NCBI RefSeq assembly: GCF_000152985.1
Contig: NZ_CH672395.1
Coordinates: forward strand, 2,308,262-2,372,261
Source: Leeuwenhoekiella blandensis MED217
GTDB taxonomy: Bacteria > Bacteroidota > Bacteroidia > Flavobacteriales > Flavobacteriaceae
Direction of reading: 5' to 3'
Length of the DNA stretch: 64,000 bases
Shown: one piece after another, positions 51,681-60,979 of the stretch
How positions within the stretch are numbered: position 1 is the first letter of the stretch
Layout: each line of letters starts with the position of its first letter
Notes under the pieces: model-generated
What the model was told of the DNA's origin: nothing
The model's database searches: none
What the model saw: the letters and a program-made list of their open reading frames with translations, nothing else
Program-made: the position numbers and the translations under genes

Positions 51681-52292
51681 GTGAATTTTTTAGCCCATAT
51701 ATACCTCTCCGGCAATGATACGCTTTTAAAGCTTGGCAATTTTATGGCAGATGGTATCAAAGGAAAGCAGTACCAGACCTATAGACCACAACTTCAAAAA
51801 GGTATTTTACTGCACCGTAGTATTGATAGCTTTACTGACTCGCACCCCATCGTAAAGCAAAGCACAAAAAGACTGCATCCTAAATACAGTCATTATAGCG
51901 GTGTCATAGTAGACATTCTTTATGATCATTTTTTAGCTAAAAACTGGAAAAAATACCATCGCAAACCACTGGCGCCATATGTAGAAGACTTTTACGATTT
52001 ACTCGATGAACATTTTGAGTTGCTTACGCCTTCAATTCAACGTATGGTACCACATATGATCGCAGACAATTGGTTATTGAGTTATGCCGAAATCAGTGGA
52101 ATTGCCACCGTATTATACAATATGAATCGACGGACCAAAAATATAAGTGGAATGGATCGTGCGGTTGAAGATTTACAATTACATTACCACGACTTTGAAA
52201 ATGAATTCACCTTGTTTTTTGACGAATTAAAAGCTTTTTGCTCCAATCGAATCAAAGAACTCGATATTCAATTTAGAATTAAAAACACCTGA
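51681..52292 (+). CDS. acpH: Acyl carrier protein phosphodiesterase (AcpH-like, DUF479)
   Basis: The 203-residue protein uses a GTG start at 51681 (MNFLAHIYLSGNDTLLKLGN). The family motifs are NFLAHIYLS, GNFMADGIKG, GILLHRSIDSFTDSHP and GVIVDILYDHFLA, where His and Asp residues form an HD-like metal site. AcpH removes the phosphopantetheine group from ACP. The ATG-less start and the PagL-like gene 53 bp upstream suggest the same transcript. The function rests on family resemblance. Confidence 0.92.
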   Translation: MNFLAHIYLSGNDTLLKLGNFMADGIKGKQYQTYRPQLQKGILLHRSIDSFTDSHPIVKQSTKRLHPKYSHYSGVIVDILYDHFLAKNWKKYHRKPLAPYVEDFYDLLDEHFELLTPSIQRMVPHMIADNWLLSYAEISGIATVLYNMNRRTKNISGMDRAVEDLQLHYHDFENEFTLFFDELKAFCSNRIKELDIQFRIKNT

Positions 52293-52296
52293 CCAT

Positions 52297-54051
52297 ATGC
52301 TTTTAAAAAATTACACCTCTCATATTTTGGCTTTTTCAAAATGTTTGATCCTGAGTTTTTTTATCGTCTTAACAGCCTGTAAAACTGAAACTCCGCATGA
52401 ACGCACTATTGAACGTGGCAAAATCGCCGATAGTATTATGGTGGTTTCTGCCCGCGAAGAAGCCTCAAGAATTGGTGCCGAAATTATGCGTAAAGGTGGA
52501 AATGCTTTTGACGCTTTAATTGCTGTAGATATGGCGCTTAACGTGGCATATCCTTTTGCAGGAAGTTTAGGCGGTGGTGGTTTTATGGTGTATCGCAAAG
52601 CAAATGGTGAAGTTGGTAGTATTGATTATAGAGAAAAAGCTCCTATAGCCGCTACTCACGATATGTATCTTGATGCTGAAGGAAATCCTGTTGATTCCTT
52701 AAGCCGCCAAGGACCTTTAGCTGTAGGGGTTCCCGGGAGCATCGCCGGTATGTTTGCTATTCACGAGAAATTGGGATCCTTACCTATGGCAGAAATTCTA
52801 CAACCCGTGATTGAGTTGGCAGAAAACGGATACCAGATTACCGATAATCAATTGGCACGCTTTCAATATTATGCTTCGGTTTTTGATAAAGTAAACGAAA
52901 AGGAAACCTTGTATTCTATTGGGTTTCGTGAGAGCGATTCTACTAAAATTAAGTCTGGAGATTTGGTTAAAAATCCGCAATTGGCTGAAACCTTAAAGCG
53001 AATTGCTGCAAATGGAAAACAGGAATTTTACGAGGGAGAAACTGCCCAAAAGCTTGTTGAATTCATTCAAAACCACGGTGGAATAATCACACTTGATGAT
53101 TTAAAAAGTTACGAAGCGGTATGGCGAAAACCAATTATCTCAAACTATAAAAATTTACGTGTGATCGGGATGCCTCCTCCATCGAGTGGTGGCGTGTGTC
53201 TTGCTGAAATTTTAAAAATGATCGAGCCTTACGATCTTAAATCTTTCGGTCACAATTCTGTAAAAAGCATTCAAGTAATTACAGAAGCAGAACGTCGCGC
53301 GTATGCAGATCGTAGTTTCTTTTTGGGCGATCCTGATTTTAATGACATTCCAATTGATTCACTTACTAGCAAAGATTATGCGGTGAAGCGTATGACAAAC
53401 TTTAGTTTTGATAAGGCTACACCTTCTTCAGAAGTTAAACACGGAGTGATCTCCGGTTATGAGTCTATGGAGACTACGCATTTTTCGCTAATTGATCAAT
53501 ATGGTAATGCTGTGGCGCTTACCACAACTTTAAATGGTGCCTACGGCTCAAAATTGTATGTTGATGAATTGGGCTTCTTTTTAAATAATGAGATGGATGA
53601 TTTTAGCGTAAAACCTGGCGAGCCGAATATGTTTGGACTTATTGGTGCTGAAGCGAATAAAATTGAACCTCAAAAACGAATGTTGAGTTCTATGACTCCC
53701 ACCATTGTTGAAAAAGAAGGCAAGCTTTGGATGACTGTAGGTACTCCGGGAGGATCAACTATTATTACTTCGGTTTTACAGACGATTCTTAATGTCGCTG
53801 TTTTTGACTACGGAATGCAAGAAGCAGTTGACGCGCCTCGTTTTCATCACCAATGGCTACCTGATGTAGTTACTTTTGAACCTGATGCTTTTGGTAAAGA
53901 GCTTTTAGACACCTTAAGTAATAAAGGATATGAAATCCGTCAAGAGAACAGTGTCATATTAGGGAAAGTAGATGGTGTGCTTGTTTTACCTGATGGCTCT
54001 CTAGAAGGTGGCGCAGACCGAAGAGGTGATGATACTGCTGTTGGATTTTAA
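52297..54051 (+). CDS. ggt: Gamma-glutamyltransferase (lipoprotein form)
   Basis: The 584-residue protein has a lipobox (LILSFFIVLTAC, Cys28), so it is anchored in the periplasm. The large-subunit part shows AGSLGGGGFMVYRKANGEVG and DYREKAPIAATHDMYLD, and the autoprocessing site lies in MESTHFS-like YESMETTHFSLIDQYGNAVA, where the Thr becomes the nucleophile of the small subunit. LNNEMDDFS and the glycine motif TPGGSTIITSVLQTILNV complete the fold. The enzyme breaks down glutathione and transfers the glutamyl group. It starts four bases after acpH. Confidence 0.96.
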   Translation: MLLKNYTSHILAFSKCLILSFFIVLTACKTETPHERTIERGKIADSIMVVSAREEASRIGAEIMRKGGNAFDALIAVDMALNVAYPFAGSLGGGGFMVYRKANGEVGSIDYREKAPIAATHDMYLDAEGNPVDSLSRQGPLAVGVPGSIAGMFAIHEKLGSLPMAEILQPVIELAENGYQITDNQLARFQYYASVFDKVNEKETLYSIGFRESDSTKIKSGDLVKNPQLAETLKRIAANGKQEFYEGETAQKLVEFIQNHGGIITLDDLKSYEAVWRKPIISNYKNLRVIGMPPPSSGGVCLAEILKMIEPYDLKSFGHNSVKSIQVITEAERRAYADRSFFLGDPDFNDIPIDSLTSKDYAVKRMTNFSFDKATPSSEVKHGVISGYESMETTHFSLIDQYGNAVALTTTLNGAYGSKLYVDELGFFLNNEMDDFSVKPGEPNMFGLIGAEANKIEPQKRMLSSMTPTIVEKEGKLWMTVGTPGGSTIITSVLQTILNVAVFDYGMQEAVDAPRFHHQWLPDVVTFEPDAFGKELLDTLSNKGYEIRQENSVILGKVDGVLVLPDGSLEGGADRRGDDTAVGF

Positions 54052-54069
54052 CAGCTATAACCTTATGAG

Positions 54070-54134
54070 TATATATTTAAGATTATAGCTCATTTAATAT
54101 ATATTTCACTTTATACTCTTTTTAATATATATTT
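54070..54134 (+). repeat. Three TATATATTT copies phased at exactly 28 bp before satD
   Basis: TATATATTT occurs at 54070-54078, 54098-54106 and 54126-54134, each 28 bp from the next. The first two 28-bp units match at about 20 positions by hand alignment. The array ends 21 bp before the ATG at 54156. The downstream protein carries a C-terminal helix-turn-helix, so an operator array for autoregulation is the simplest reading. Confidence 0.6.
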
Positions 54135-54155
54135 ACTATACGTATTTGAGTTTAT

Positions 54156-54749
54156 ATGAAAGCAGTACTTACAGGCGATATCATAAATTCTAGAGCAGCT
54201 ACGGGATGGCAAGAACAACTCGTTTCGGTTCTCGAGATGTATGGCACAACCCCAGAAAACTGGGAAATTTATCGTGGTGATAGTTTTCAGCTTTTACTGG
54301 ATGCCAGCCACGCCCTAAAAGCTGCATTGCATATTAAAGCCACAATAAAGACCAATAGCGCTCTTGATGTACGTATCGCTATCGGGATTGGTGACTATAC
54401 TTACAAAGCTAACCATGTAACACAAGCAAACGGAAGCGCTTTTGTACACTCGGGAACTGCTTTTGATGCTATTAAAACAAACACGCTCGTCATACAATCT
54501 GACTTTAAATCGGTTGATGAAACGCTCAATATTATGTTTTCTCTAGCTTCCCTAACGATGGATAATTGGCCGGCGGTAACTGCACAAATTGTAAAAGCGC
54601 GTTTTGAAGAACCTCATCTCAATCAAACCGAACTCAGTCAAAAACTAGACAAAGCACAAAGTGCTATAAGCAAAGCGCTATCTCGAGCCGGTTATGATGA
54701 AATCTCAAAAATGCTCAACTTTTACACCGACCAAATCAATAAGCTATGA
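54156..54749 (+). CDS. SatD family protein with C-terminal helix-turn-helix
   Basis: The 197-residue protein starts MKAVLTGDIINSRAATGWQE and shows the nucleotide-cyclase-like fold pattern of the SatD family (NWEIYRGDSFQLLLDASHAL, DVRIAIGIGDYTYKA, ANGSAFVHSGTAFDAI). The C-terminal ~45 residues form a helix-turn-helix (NQTELSQKLDKAQSAISKAL). That combination suggests a ligand-sensing regulator. It overlaps the DUF3307 gene by four bases, and the SatD/DUF3307 pair recurs in bacteria. The biochemical role is unknown; SatD was first named in Streptococcus acid tolerance. Confidence 0.82.
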   Translation: MKAVLTGDIINSRAATGWQEQLVSVLEMYGTTPENWEIYRGDSFQLLLDASHALKAALHIKATIKTNSALDVRIAIGIGDYTYKANHVTQANGSAFVHSGTAFDAIKTNTLVIQSDFKSVDETLNIMFSLASLTMDNWPAVTAQIVKARFEEPHLNQTELSQKLDKAQSAISKALSRAGYDEISKMLNFYTDQINKL

Positions 54750-55495
54750 TCGTACTTGCGCTTAAATTAATACTCGCCCACATTTTAGGTGATTTTGTGT
54801 TACAACCCACAAAATGGGTGAACCATAAGCTCAAGCACGGCTGGAAATCCAAGTACTTAGTGACGCACGTAGGCGTTCACCTCTTAGCTTTACTGTTCTT
54901 GCTTCAGTTTGAGTCTAAATATTTCTTGGGGATTTTGGTCATCATTCTAACACACTATGCGATAGATGCGCTCAAGATCAAGTACACGACTAAGAAGAAC
55001 AGTCGTAAACTTTTTATCGCAGACCAAATTGCGCATCTGCTCGTCCTTAATCTCGTGTTGTTTTACTACACGCCTTATCAAATTGATTTCAATGAAATCT
55101 TTCATCCGAAGGCACTTTTACTCATCACCTTACTATTTTTTGTGACTTACGTTGCCGGAATTCTTATGCGTATCGCGCTTCAACCTTGGCAAAACGCCAT
55201 TGAACCTAAATCTAAAAAAGAAGGATCTAAAAGCACTTCTCTTGCGGGCGCAGGCAAAATAATAGGAATTTTGGAACGTCTTTTCGTTTTTACATTCATC
55301 CTACTCAATACCTGGTCTGCCATCGGTTTTCTCATCACTGCAAAATCAGTATTCAGATTTGGAGACTTAACCGAAGGCAAAAACAGACAACTCACAGAAT
55401 ATGTACTCATTGGTACCTTATTGAGTTTCGGGATTGCAATAGGAACAGGCTTACTCTTTCAGTATTTAAAAACACTAGACATCTTTAATATCTAA
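54746..55495 (+). CDS. DUF3307 membrane protein
   Basis: The 249-residue protein has about seven membrane segments. The DUF3307 signature is at the start: LILAHILGDFVLQPTKWVNH, followed by THVGVHLLALLFLLQF, THYAIDALKI and ADQIAHLLVLNLVLFYY. Conserved His and Asp residues in the HILGDF, HY-AIDALK and DQIAH segments look like a metal or catalytic site in the membrane. The function is unknown. It is translationally coupled to SatD (ATGA overlap) and its stop codon overlaps that of the convergent ybbP gene. Confidence 0.85.
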   Translation: MIVLALKLILAHILGDFVLQPTKWVNHKLKHGWKSKYLVTHVGVHLLALLFLLQFESKYFLGILVIILTHYAIDALKIKYTTKKNSRKLFIADQIAHLLVLNLVLFYYTPYQIDFNEIFHPKALLLITLLFFVTYVAGILMRIALQPWQNAIEPKSKKEGSKSTSLAGAGKIIGILERLFVFTFILLNTWSAIGFLITAKSVFRFGDLTEGKNRQLTEYVLIGTLLSFGIAIGTGLLFQYLKTLDIFNI

Positions 55496-58038
55496 ACGCC
55501 TTCTTTGCGTAATACTTCTAGCGGCGAACTTTTAATCACACTGCGACTGTTGCTCAATCCAATGGCTAAAACAAGCGCTGTAATTCCCGGAAGTAGAACC
55601 AAAAATGGAATTGCCGATGGAACAAAAGCGGTATCAAACGCAAAATAAGCGAGTAGTAAACTGCCCAAGAGGGATAGCAAAATACCAGACAGCGTCCCCA
55701 AAAGTCCTAGATACAGATATTCTAAACCTTGAATGCGCAATATTTGCTTGCTCTTAGCTCCCATCGTACGCAACAATACACTCTCTCTTATACGTTGAAA
55801 TTTACTCGTGCGTACCGCTCCTAACAATACAATAATCCCAATAAGAATACTAAAAAACGCCATGAAGTTGATGATGTAGCTTATTTTGGTAAGCAACTCT
55901 TCAACAACGCTAAGCACCTGTCTTAGATCAAGGATCGAAATATTTGGAAATGCTTTCACCAAAACCTGCTGAATGGCTGCCGAAGTTTTTGCATCAGGAA
56001 CCTGCGTGGTGATCACACCAAATTGTGGCGCACGCTCTAAAACACCTGCCGGAAATACAATTGAAAAATTCAGTTGCATTCTACTCCAGTCTACGGTGCG
56101 TATGCTTCCTATTTCGGTTTCTAGAAGTCGGCCCTGTACATTAAAAGTCACCCGGTCTCCTACTCCTACCTTTGCATCTTCAGCAAAATTGTTGCTTACA
56201 GATATTGGAACAACCTCAGCTTCTTCAATAAGGTTTCCTGTAAATGTTCCTGCTTGTAAAACTTCCGAAGCAATTAAAGAATCCCTATAGGTCGTTCTAA
56301 ATTCGTGGTTTAAGATCCATCGATTTATATGCACTGTGGTGTCTTTCTTCAAATCGGCATTATCGCGACCGTTAATGCTTTGCACGCGCATCGTCACAAT
56401 TGGAATTTGATCTAGCGGTGGTAATTCATTTGAAGATAGTGTTTGTGCAACTTCAGTCATTTGATCCTTTTGCACGTCGAGCAAGATCATATTGGCTTGA
56501 TTGGCTTCACTATCTAAATTGGCCTGAGCGAGCAAAATATCCTTAGTAAAGTAAAGCGTACTTATCAAAAATGAACCAACGCCTATCGCAAGAATCAACA
56601 CCACCGTTTGATTCTGAGGCCGGAACAAATTACGTAAGCTTTGCCGCGAGGTAAAACTCCAACTCTCGGGAAAATATTTCCGAAGCATACGCATAAATGC
56701 GCGCGCGATTCCACCTAGTATACTAAAAACAACGAGAATCCCGCCTAAGAATGATGCGGCATATTTCCAATCTTCTAACAGCCAAAACGCGAATAAAAAC
56801 ACAAAAGTGAGTATCGCAAACGAAACTGCTATCGCTGTTTTTGATGACTGTTGATTGTCTGAAGCACTTACGCGCAAGGTTTGTAGAGGAGAAACCTGCA
56901 ACGTACTCAACAGCGGATAGAGCGCAAATAAAACCGACATAAAAGCGCCAATGAAGATTCCTAAAAAGATAACCGGCCAAGATAATTTAAGTGCAACATC
57001 TACCGGTAATAATCCTTCTAAAAGAATAGGGAATAACTGCTGCAACAACAAACCGGCGATGGTTCCTAGAATTCCACCAACGAGTCCTAAAACACCAATC
57101 TGGATCAAATAAATAAGAAATGCCTGCTTACGGCTCGCTCCCAAACATTTTAAAATAGCGACCGATTTGAGTTTGTCTTTGATGTAAATGGTTGTCGCAC
57201 TTGCAATGCCCACGCATCCTAAAAGTAAGGCGATAAAACCTACCAAATTCAAAAACTTTCCAAAATTTTCATAGCGTCGGCCAAGACGCTCGCTGGTTGA
57301 CGTGTGCGTATCGAGATCGGCGTCTGCCTCGTCCAACCGATTATCAATTGCTTGATCAAGAAGTTCCATATCTTGATCAGGTGCTTCAAAATAAAACTCA
57401 TAATCGATTCGGCTTCCCAACTGAACCAAACCGGTTTTTTCTATAAATGGATACGGAATGACCACCGGCGGAGCGATCGCGCTAAAAACTGCATTGCTTC
57501 CGGGAAGCGCTTCAACACCACCCAAAACAGGCAATTTTACCTCCCCTATTTTTATCGTATCACCCACCTGCACATCAAGCTGAAGCATCACCGTTGCATC
57601 TAACAAAGCGCCTTGCTTTTCTTGAAAATCTTCTGTAGCTGATTCTGGCTGTGTTTCTAATTTTCCATAAAATGGAAATCCGTTACTGATCCCCCGTACT
57701 TGCAACAATTTGGTCGCTTGATTTTTTGGAAACAATGCCATAGAAGAAAACGAAATTTCTTCAGCATCTGCTCCTCCTAAAGAATCTACGATAGCTCGCG
57801 CTTCTTCAGTTAGTGGATGGTCGCTATCAATTTTAAAATCGGCACCCATCAAGGCTTTTGACTGTAAGGCAATATTATCTTTTAAAGTCTCTCCAAAAGA
57901 TTGAATCGACACAATGGCTGCAACTCCCAAAATGATCGAAACCATAAAAAGGCTCAACTTCCCGGCACTGGCTTTAAAGTCGCGCCACGCCATTTTTCTC
58001 AACCAGCCTAAGCGCAAAGAACTTTTCATACTACTCAT
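55492..58038 (-). CDS. ybbP: ABC transporter permease, FtsX-like (YbbP type)
   Basis: The 848-residue protein has an N-terminal helix, a large periplasmic domain, and two FtsX-type four-helix bundles (FLNLVGFIALLLGCVGIASA, KDKLKSVAILKCLGASRKQA; and ISYIINFMAFFSILIGIIVL, RIRESVLLRTMGAKSKQILR). This duplicated plan is that of E. coli YbbP, a putative exporter permease. It overlaps its ATPase gene by four bases, and a tesA-like gene lies divergently beyond, the same neighbourhood as in E. coli. The transported substrate is unknown; envelope lipids are plausible. Confidence 0.9.
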   Translation of the reverse strand: MSSMKSSLRLGWLRKMAWRDFKASAGKLSLFMVSIILGVAAIVSIQSFGETLKDNIALQSKALMGADFKIDSDHPLTEEARAIVDSLGGADAEEISFSSMALFPKNQATKLLQVRGISNGFPFYGKLETQPESATEDFQEKQGALLDATVMLQLDVQVGDTIKIGEVKLPVLGGVEALPGSNAVFSAIAPPVVIPYPFIEKTGLVQLGSRIDYEFYFEAPDQDMELLDQAIDNRLDEADADLDTHTSTSERLGRRYENFGKFLNLVGFIALLLGCVGIASATTIYIKDKLKSVAILKCLGASRKQAFLIYLIQIGVLGLVGGILGTIAGLLLQQLFPILLEGLLPVDVALKLSWPVIFLGIFIGAFMSVLFALYPLLSTLQVSPLQTLRVSASDNQQSSKTAIAVSFAILTFVFLFAFWLLEDWKYAASFLGGILVVFSILGGIARAFMRMLRKYFPESWSFTSRQSLRNLFRPQNQTVVLILAIGVGSFLISTLYFTKDILLAQANLDSEANQANMILLDVQKDQMTEVAQTLSSNELPPLDQIPIVTMRVQSINGRDNADLKKDTTVHINRWILNHEFRTTYRDSLIASEVLQAGTFTGNLIEEAEVVPISVSNNFAEDAKVGVGDRVTFNVQGRLLETEIGSIRTVDWSRMQLNFSIVFPAGVLERAPQFGVITTQVPDAKTSAAIQQVLVKAFPNISILDLRQVLSVVEELLTKISYIINFMAFFSILIGIIVLLGAVRTSKFQRIRESVLLRTMGAKSKQILRIQGLEYLYLGLLGTLSGILLSLLGSLLLAYFAFDTAFVPSAIPFLVLLPGITALVLAIGLSNSRSVIKSSPLEVLRKEGV

Positions 58039-58721
58039 AAGCTCGCTTTTGTGAGGTCTGCTATTCTGCCTCCTTTAATGGTGAGAATATTCTGTGTTTT
58101 CTGAGCAAGTTCCATATCGTGGGTGACCAAAACTAAAGTGGTCCCCAATTCTTTATTCAACTCAAAAAGCAAATCAACTACGGTTTCTCCGGTTTCAGCA
58201 TCCAGATTTCCTGTGGGTTCATCTGCGAATAAAATTTTAGGATCATTGGCAAAAGCTCGTGCAAGTGCTACACGCTGCTGCTCCCCGCCAGAAAGTTGCG
58301 ATGCGTAGTGATTACCGCGATCTCCAAGACCTACTTTTGTGAGTAATTCCGCTGCTTTTTTCATCGCATGCTTAGCCCCTTGCAATTCTAAAGGAACCGC
58401 AACATTCTCGAGTGCAGTAAGCGTAGGTAATAATTGAAAATCCTGAAAAACAAAACCTACATCTTTATTGCGCAATAAGGCACGTTCATCTTCAGTCAGG
58501 CTACTGAGTTCAACACCATTTAAAGTCACTGTACCTGAATCTGGTTTATCAAGACCGGCACACAAACCGAGTAAGGTGGTTTTTCCACTTCCCGAAGGAC
58601 CAACTATAGAAAAGGTCTCCTTTTCTGTTATACTAAAGTTAATATCGTCAAGTACCTTGAGCGTTTTTGAGCCACTGGTATAGCTTTTTGCTAAATTTGA
58701 GATTTCTAAAATTGATGCCAT
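58035..58721 (-). CDS. ybbA: ABC transporter ATP-binding protein (YbbA/LolD type)
   Basis: The 228-residue ATPase has Walker A GPSGSGKT (41-48), the Q-loop VFQDFQLLPT, the signature LSGGEQ (143-148), Walker B ILFADE (163-168) and switch His201. The closest families are MacB, LolD and YbbA, which power extrusion of lipids, lipoproteins or peptides through FtsX-type permeases. Coupling with the downstream ybbP supports YbbA. It is cytoplasmic and its gene is divergent from the tesA-like gene. Confidence 0.95.
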   Translation of the reverse strand: MASILEISNLAKSYTSGSKTLKVLDDINFSITEKETFSIVGPSGSGKTTLLGLCAGLDKPDSGTVTLNGVELSSLTEDERALLRNKDVGFVFQDFQLLPTLTALENVAVPLELQGAKHAMKKAAELLTKVGLGDRGNHYASQLSGGEQQRVALARAFANDPKILFADEPTGNLDAETGETVVDLLFELNKELGTTLVLVTHDMELAQKTQNILTIKGGRIADLTKASL

Positions 58722-58787
58722 AAATGGGTGTTGCTAAGGAGAATCTTTTTGGACGCTTTTTTGAACCAAAGCTTACGTAAAACCTAT

Positions 58788-58802
58788 GGTGGCGCCAATA
58801 AA
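58788..58802 (+). repeat. GGTGGCGCCAATAAA, copy 1 of 2
   Basis: This 15-base string occurs identically at 63247-63261. A chance pair of this length in 64 kb is unlikely. Here it lies between ybbA and the tesA-like gene and contains the palindrome GGCGCC. Confidence 0.45.
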
Positions 58803-58839
58803 TGCTTAAAATAATCATTTACCTTTTAAATCTACAATC

Positions 58840-59538
58840 TTGAAAAATAGAATTCCTTTTTACCTCCTTTTTGTTTTCTTGATCCTTGCTGCGTGTAAGG
58901 ATGCTAACACCACGAATGCTGAAGAAAAAGAATCCCAAAGCACTTCTGAAACCACTAATGCAGAAGATTTAAATTCCACTTCAAACAGTATTCTATTCTT
59001 TGGCGACAGCCTAACTGCCGGTTACGGTCTGGAAGATCCAGACAATGCATTTCCCGGTTTGATTCAGGAGAAATTAGACAGTCTCGGACTTGATTATAAT
59101 GTGATCAATGCCGGTCTAAGTGGCGAAACCACCGCCGGAGGTAGAAACAGATTAGAATGGGTACTGGAACCTGATGTAGATATTTTTGTTTTAGAATTAG
59201 GAGCCAACGATGGTTTACGTGGTGTTTCGGTAGCAGAAACGCGTGAAAATCTGCAATGGATGATTGATAAAGTAAAAGCTGAAGCGCCGCAGGCGAAAAT
59301 CGTTCTTGCTGGGATGCAGCTTCCGCCTAATTTGGGAAAGGAATACACCACCGACTTTAAAAATATGTTTCCGCAGTTAGCTGAAGAAAATAACATTGCG
59401 CTCATTCCATTCTTACTACAAAACGTAGGCGGTATAGAGCGTCTGAATCAAAATGACGGTATTCATCCTACCGAAGAAGGTCATAAACTTGTAGCTGCAA
59501 ATGTGTGGCCTGTTTTAGAACCACTTGTTCAAGAATAG
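58840..59538 (+). CDS. tesA: Arylesterase / TesA-like SGNH hydrolase, lipoprotein
   Basis: The gene uses a TTG start at 58840, since no ATG precedes the lipoprotein signal MKNRIPFYLLFVFLILAAC (Cys19). After a Ser/Thr/Glu-rich linker come the SGNH blocks: FFGDSLTAGYG with nucleophile Ser57, GLSGETTAGG, LELGANDGLRG, and NDGIHPTEEGHK with the catalytic Asp and His. TesA-like enzymes hydrolyse acyl esters or thioesters in the periplasm. It lies opposite ybbA-ybbP, as in E. coli. The MFS transporter gene begins two bases after its stop. Confidence 0.92.
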   Translation: MKNRIPFYLLFVFLILAACKDANTTNAEEKESQSTSETTNAEDLNSTSNSILFFGDSLTAGYGLEDPDNAFPGLIQEKLDSLGLDYNVINAGLSGETTAGGRNRLEWVLEPDVDIFVLELGANDGLRGVSVAETRENLQWMIDKVKAEAPQAKIVLAGMQLPPNLGKEYTTDFKNMFPQLAEENNIALIPFLLQNVGGIERLNQNDGIHPTEEGHKLVAANVWPVLEPLVQE

Positions 59539-59540
59539 CA

Positions 59541-60854
59541 ATGGCGCAAAAAGAAACCAACCTCGAGCAGCTCTACGATTACCTCAACGACGAGGAAGAT
59601 GCAAGGAGTTGCAAGGCAATTGATGAGGAATCCTGCAGAGAAACACCAAAAAATTATTTTCTCATCCTCATAAGTAATATGCTTACTTCTCTGGGTGACA
59701 CCTTGAGTAATCCTAAAACGGTGCTCACTTGGATTATGAGTTATGTGAATGCTCCTGTGATGCTCATCAGTTTTATTGTTCCTATTCGGGAATCGGGATC
59801 GATGTTACCCCAATTGTTTATTGCGCATTACATTAGAAAACGTGCCGTGCGCAAGTACGTTTGGGTCCTAGGTTCGTTTTTGCAATTTCTTGCTATTGCC
59901 GGTATCGGGTTGATCGCCTTATCTTTTGAAGGAAGCATCGCCGGTTGGTTAATCATACTATGCTTGATTGCTTTCAGTCTTTCTCGCGGCTTGTGTTCTA
60001 TCGCTTTTAAGGATGTTCTTGGGAAAACGATTCCGAAGAAAAAACGCGGTAAATTAAAAGGCTATACCTCATCCGTAAGCGGAATATTGGTCTTAGCAGC
60101 CGGCTTATTTATTCTTTACCGATCTAAGGGTGATGTTGGTATCGAATTTTACAGCTACCTCATTTTCTTTGCTTCAGCATTATGGCTTATTGCAGCATTG
60201 ATTTATGCCAACATCAAAGAATTTCCAGGTGCAACCGAAGGCGGCAAAAACGGGCTTAAAGAAGCCTGGAATCGCCTTAGTTTACTCAAGGAAGACAAAC
60301 CCTTCAGAAATTTTATCATTACCCGTTCCTTACTGCTTTGCTCCGCCTTAACTGCTCCATATTACATTTTGCTTGCCCAGCGCTATGTAGGTAAAGAAGC
60401 TTATTTATTGGGTTTGTTCATTATTGCAAATGGCGTCGCTTCAATCATTAGTGCGCCGGTTTGGGGTAAAATGGCAGATAAATCCAGTAAAAAAGTAATG
60501 ACTTATGCTGCGATGCTTACCGCCGGTTTAGGTTTAATTGTGGTTGGATTAATTCAATTTGTACCCGGTTTGAGTGATCAGGTTTGGTTGTATCCTGTGG
60601 CGCTTTTTGTCTTGGGAATTGCCCATCAAGGAGTGCGCTTGGGACGTAAAACCTACATCGTAGATATGGCAGAAGGCAACCGCCGTACCGATTATGTTGC
60701 AGTAAGCAACACGCTTATTGGTTTTATCCTGTTAATTACCGGAGGTTTGAGCGCGCTTGCTTCGCTATTTTCTGTTGAAGGTGTTATTGTTTTACTTTCG
60801 GTTTTAGGCATTATTGGTGCCTTTAAGGGTTCTACGCTACCCGATGTAGAATAA
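59541..60854 (+). CDS. Major facilitator superfamily transporter
   Basis: ATG at 59541 gives 437 residues; a longer frame from 59505 overlaps the tesA-like gene. A hydrophilic N-terminus of about 45 residues (ETNLEQLYDYLNDEEDARSC) precedes 11-12 membrane helices, with MFS-type features PIRESGSMLPQLFIAHYIRK, ISAPVWGKMADKSSKKVM and GVRLGRKTYIVDMAEGNRRT. Substrate is unknown. It follows tesA by two bases and is probably on the same transcript. Confidence 0.87.
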   Translation: MAQKETNLEQLYDYLNDEEDARSCKAIDEESCRETPKNYFLILISNMLTSLGDTLSNPKTVLTWIMSYVNAPVMLISFIVPIRESGSMLPQLFIAHYIRKRAVRKYVWVLGSFLQFLAIAGIGLIALSFEGSIAGWLIILCLIAFSLSRGLCSIAFKDVLGKTIPKKKRGKLKGYTSSVSGILVLAAGLFILYRSKGDVGIEFYSYLIFFASALWLIAALIYANIKEFPGATEGGKNGLKEAWNRLSLLKEDKPFRNFIITRSLLLCSALTAPYYILLAQRYVGKEAYLLGLFIIANGVASIISAPVWGKMADKSSKKVMTYAAMLTAGLGLIVVGLIQFVPGLSDQVWLYPVALFVLGIAHQGVRLGRKTYIVDMAEGNRRTDYVAVSNTLIGFILLITGGLSALASLFSVEGVIVLLSVLGIIGAFKGSTLPDVE

Positions 60855-60887
60855 ATGCTTTAAAAATATTCATTTACTAATCAGCAA

Positions 60888-60919
60888 AAAAAAAAAAACG
60901 CCACGTTTTAAGTGGCGTT
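60888..60919 (-). terminator. Intrinsic terminator of the small Lys/Ala-rich gene
   Basis: AACGCCAC (60897-60904) and GTGGCGTT (60912-60919) form an 8-bp stem with a seven-base loop. On the minus strand a run of about 13 T follows, a very strong signal for the gene ending at 60980. It may also help stop the MFS transcript. Confidence 0.85.
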
Positions 60920-60979
60920 CTTTCCATAGTTGGATAATGTTATATCGGCTGCATCCTGGATGCCCTTAGATATCAAAGA

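Noticed and set aside
60885-60898. Poly-A tract as a phase-variable repeat
   Set aside because: It is not in a coding frame or promoter spacer and is explained as the T run of a minus-strand terminator.
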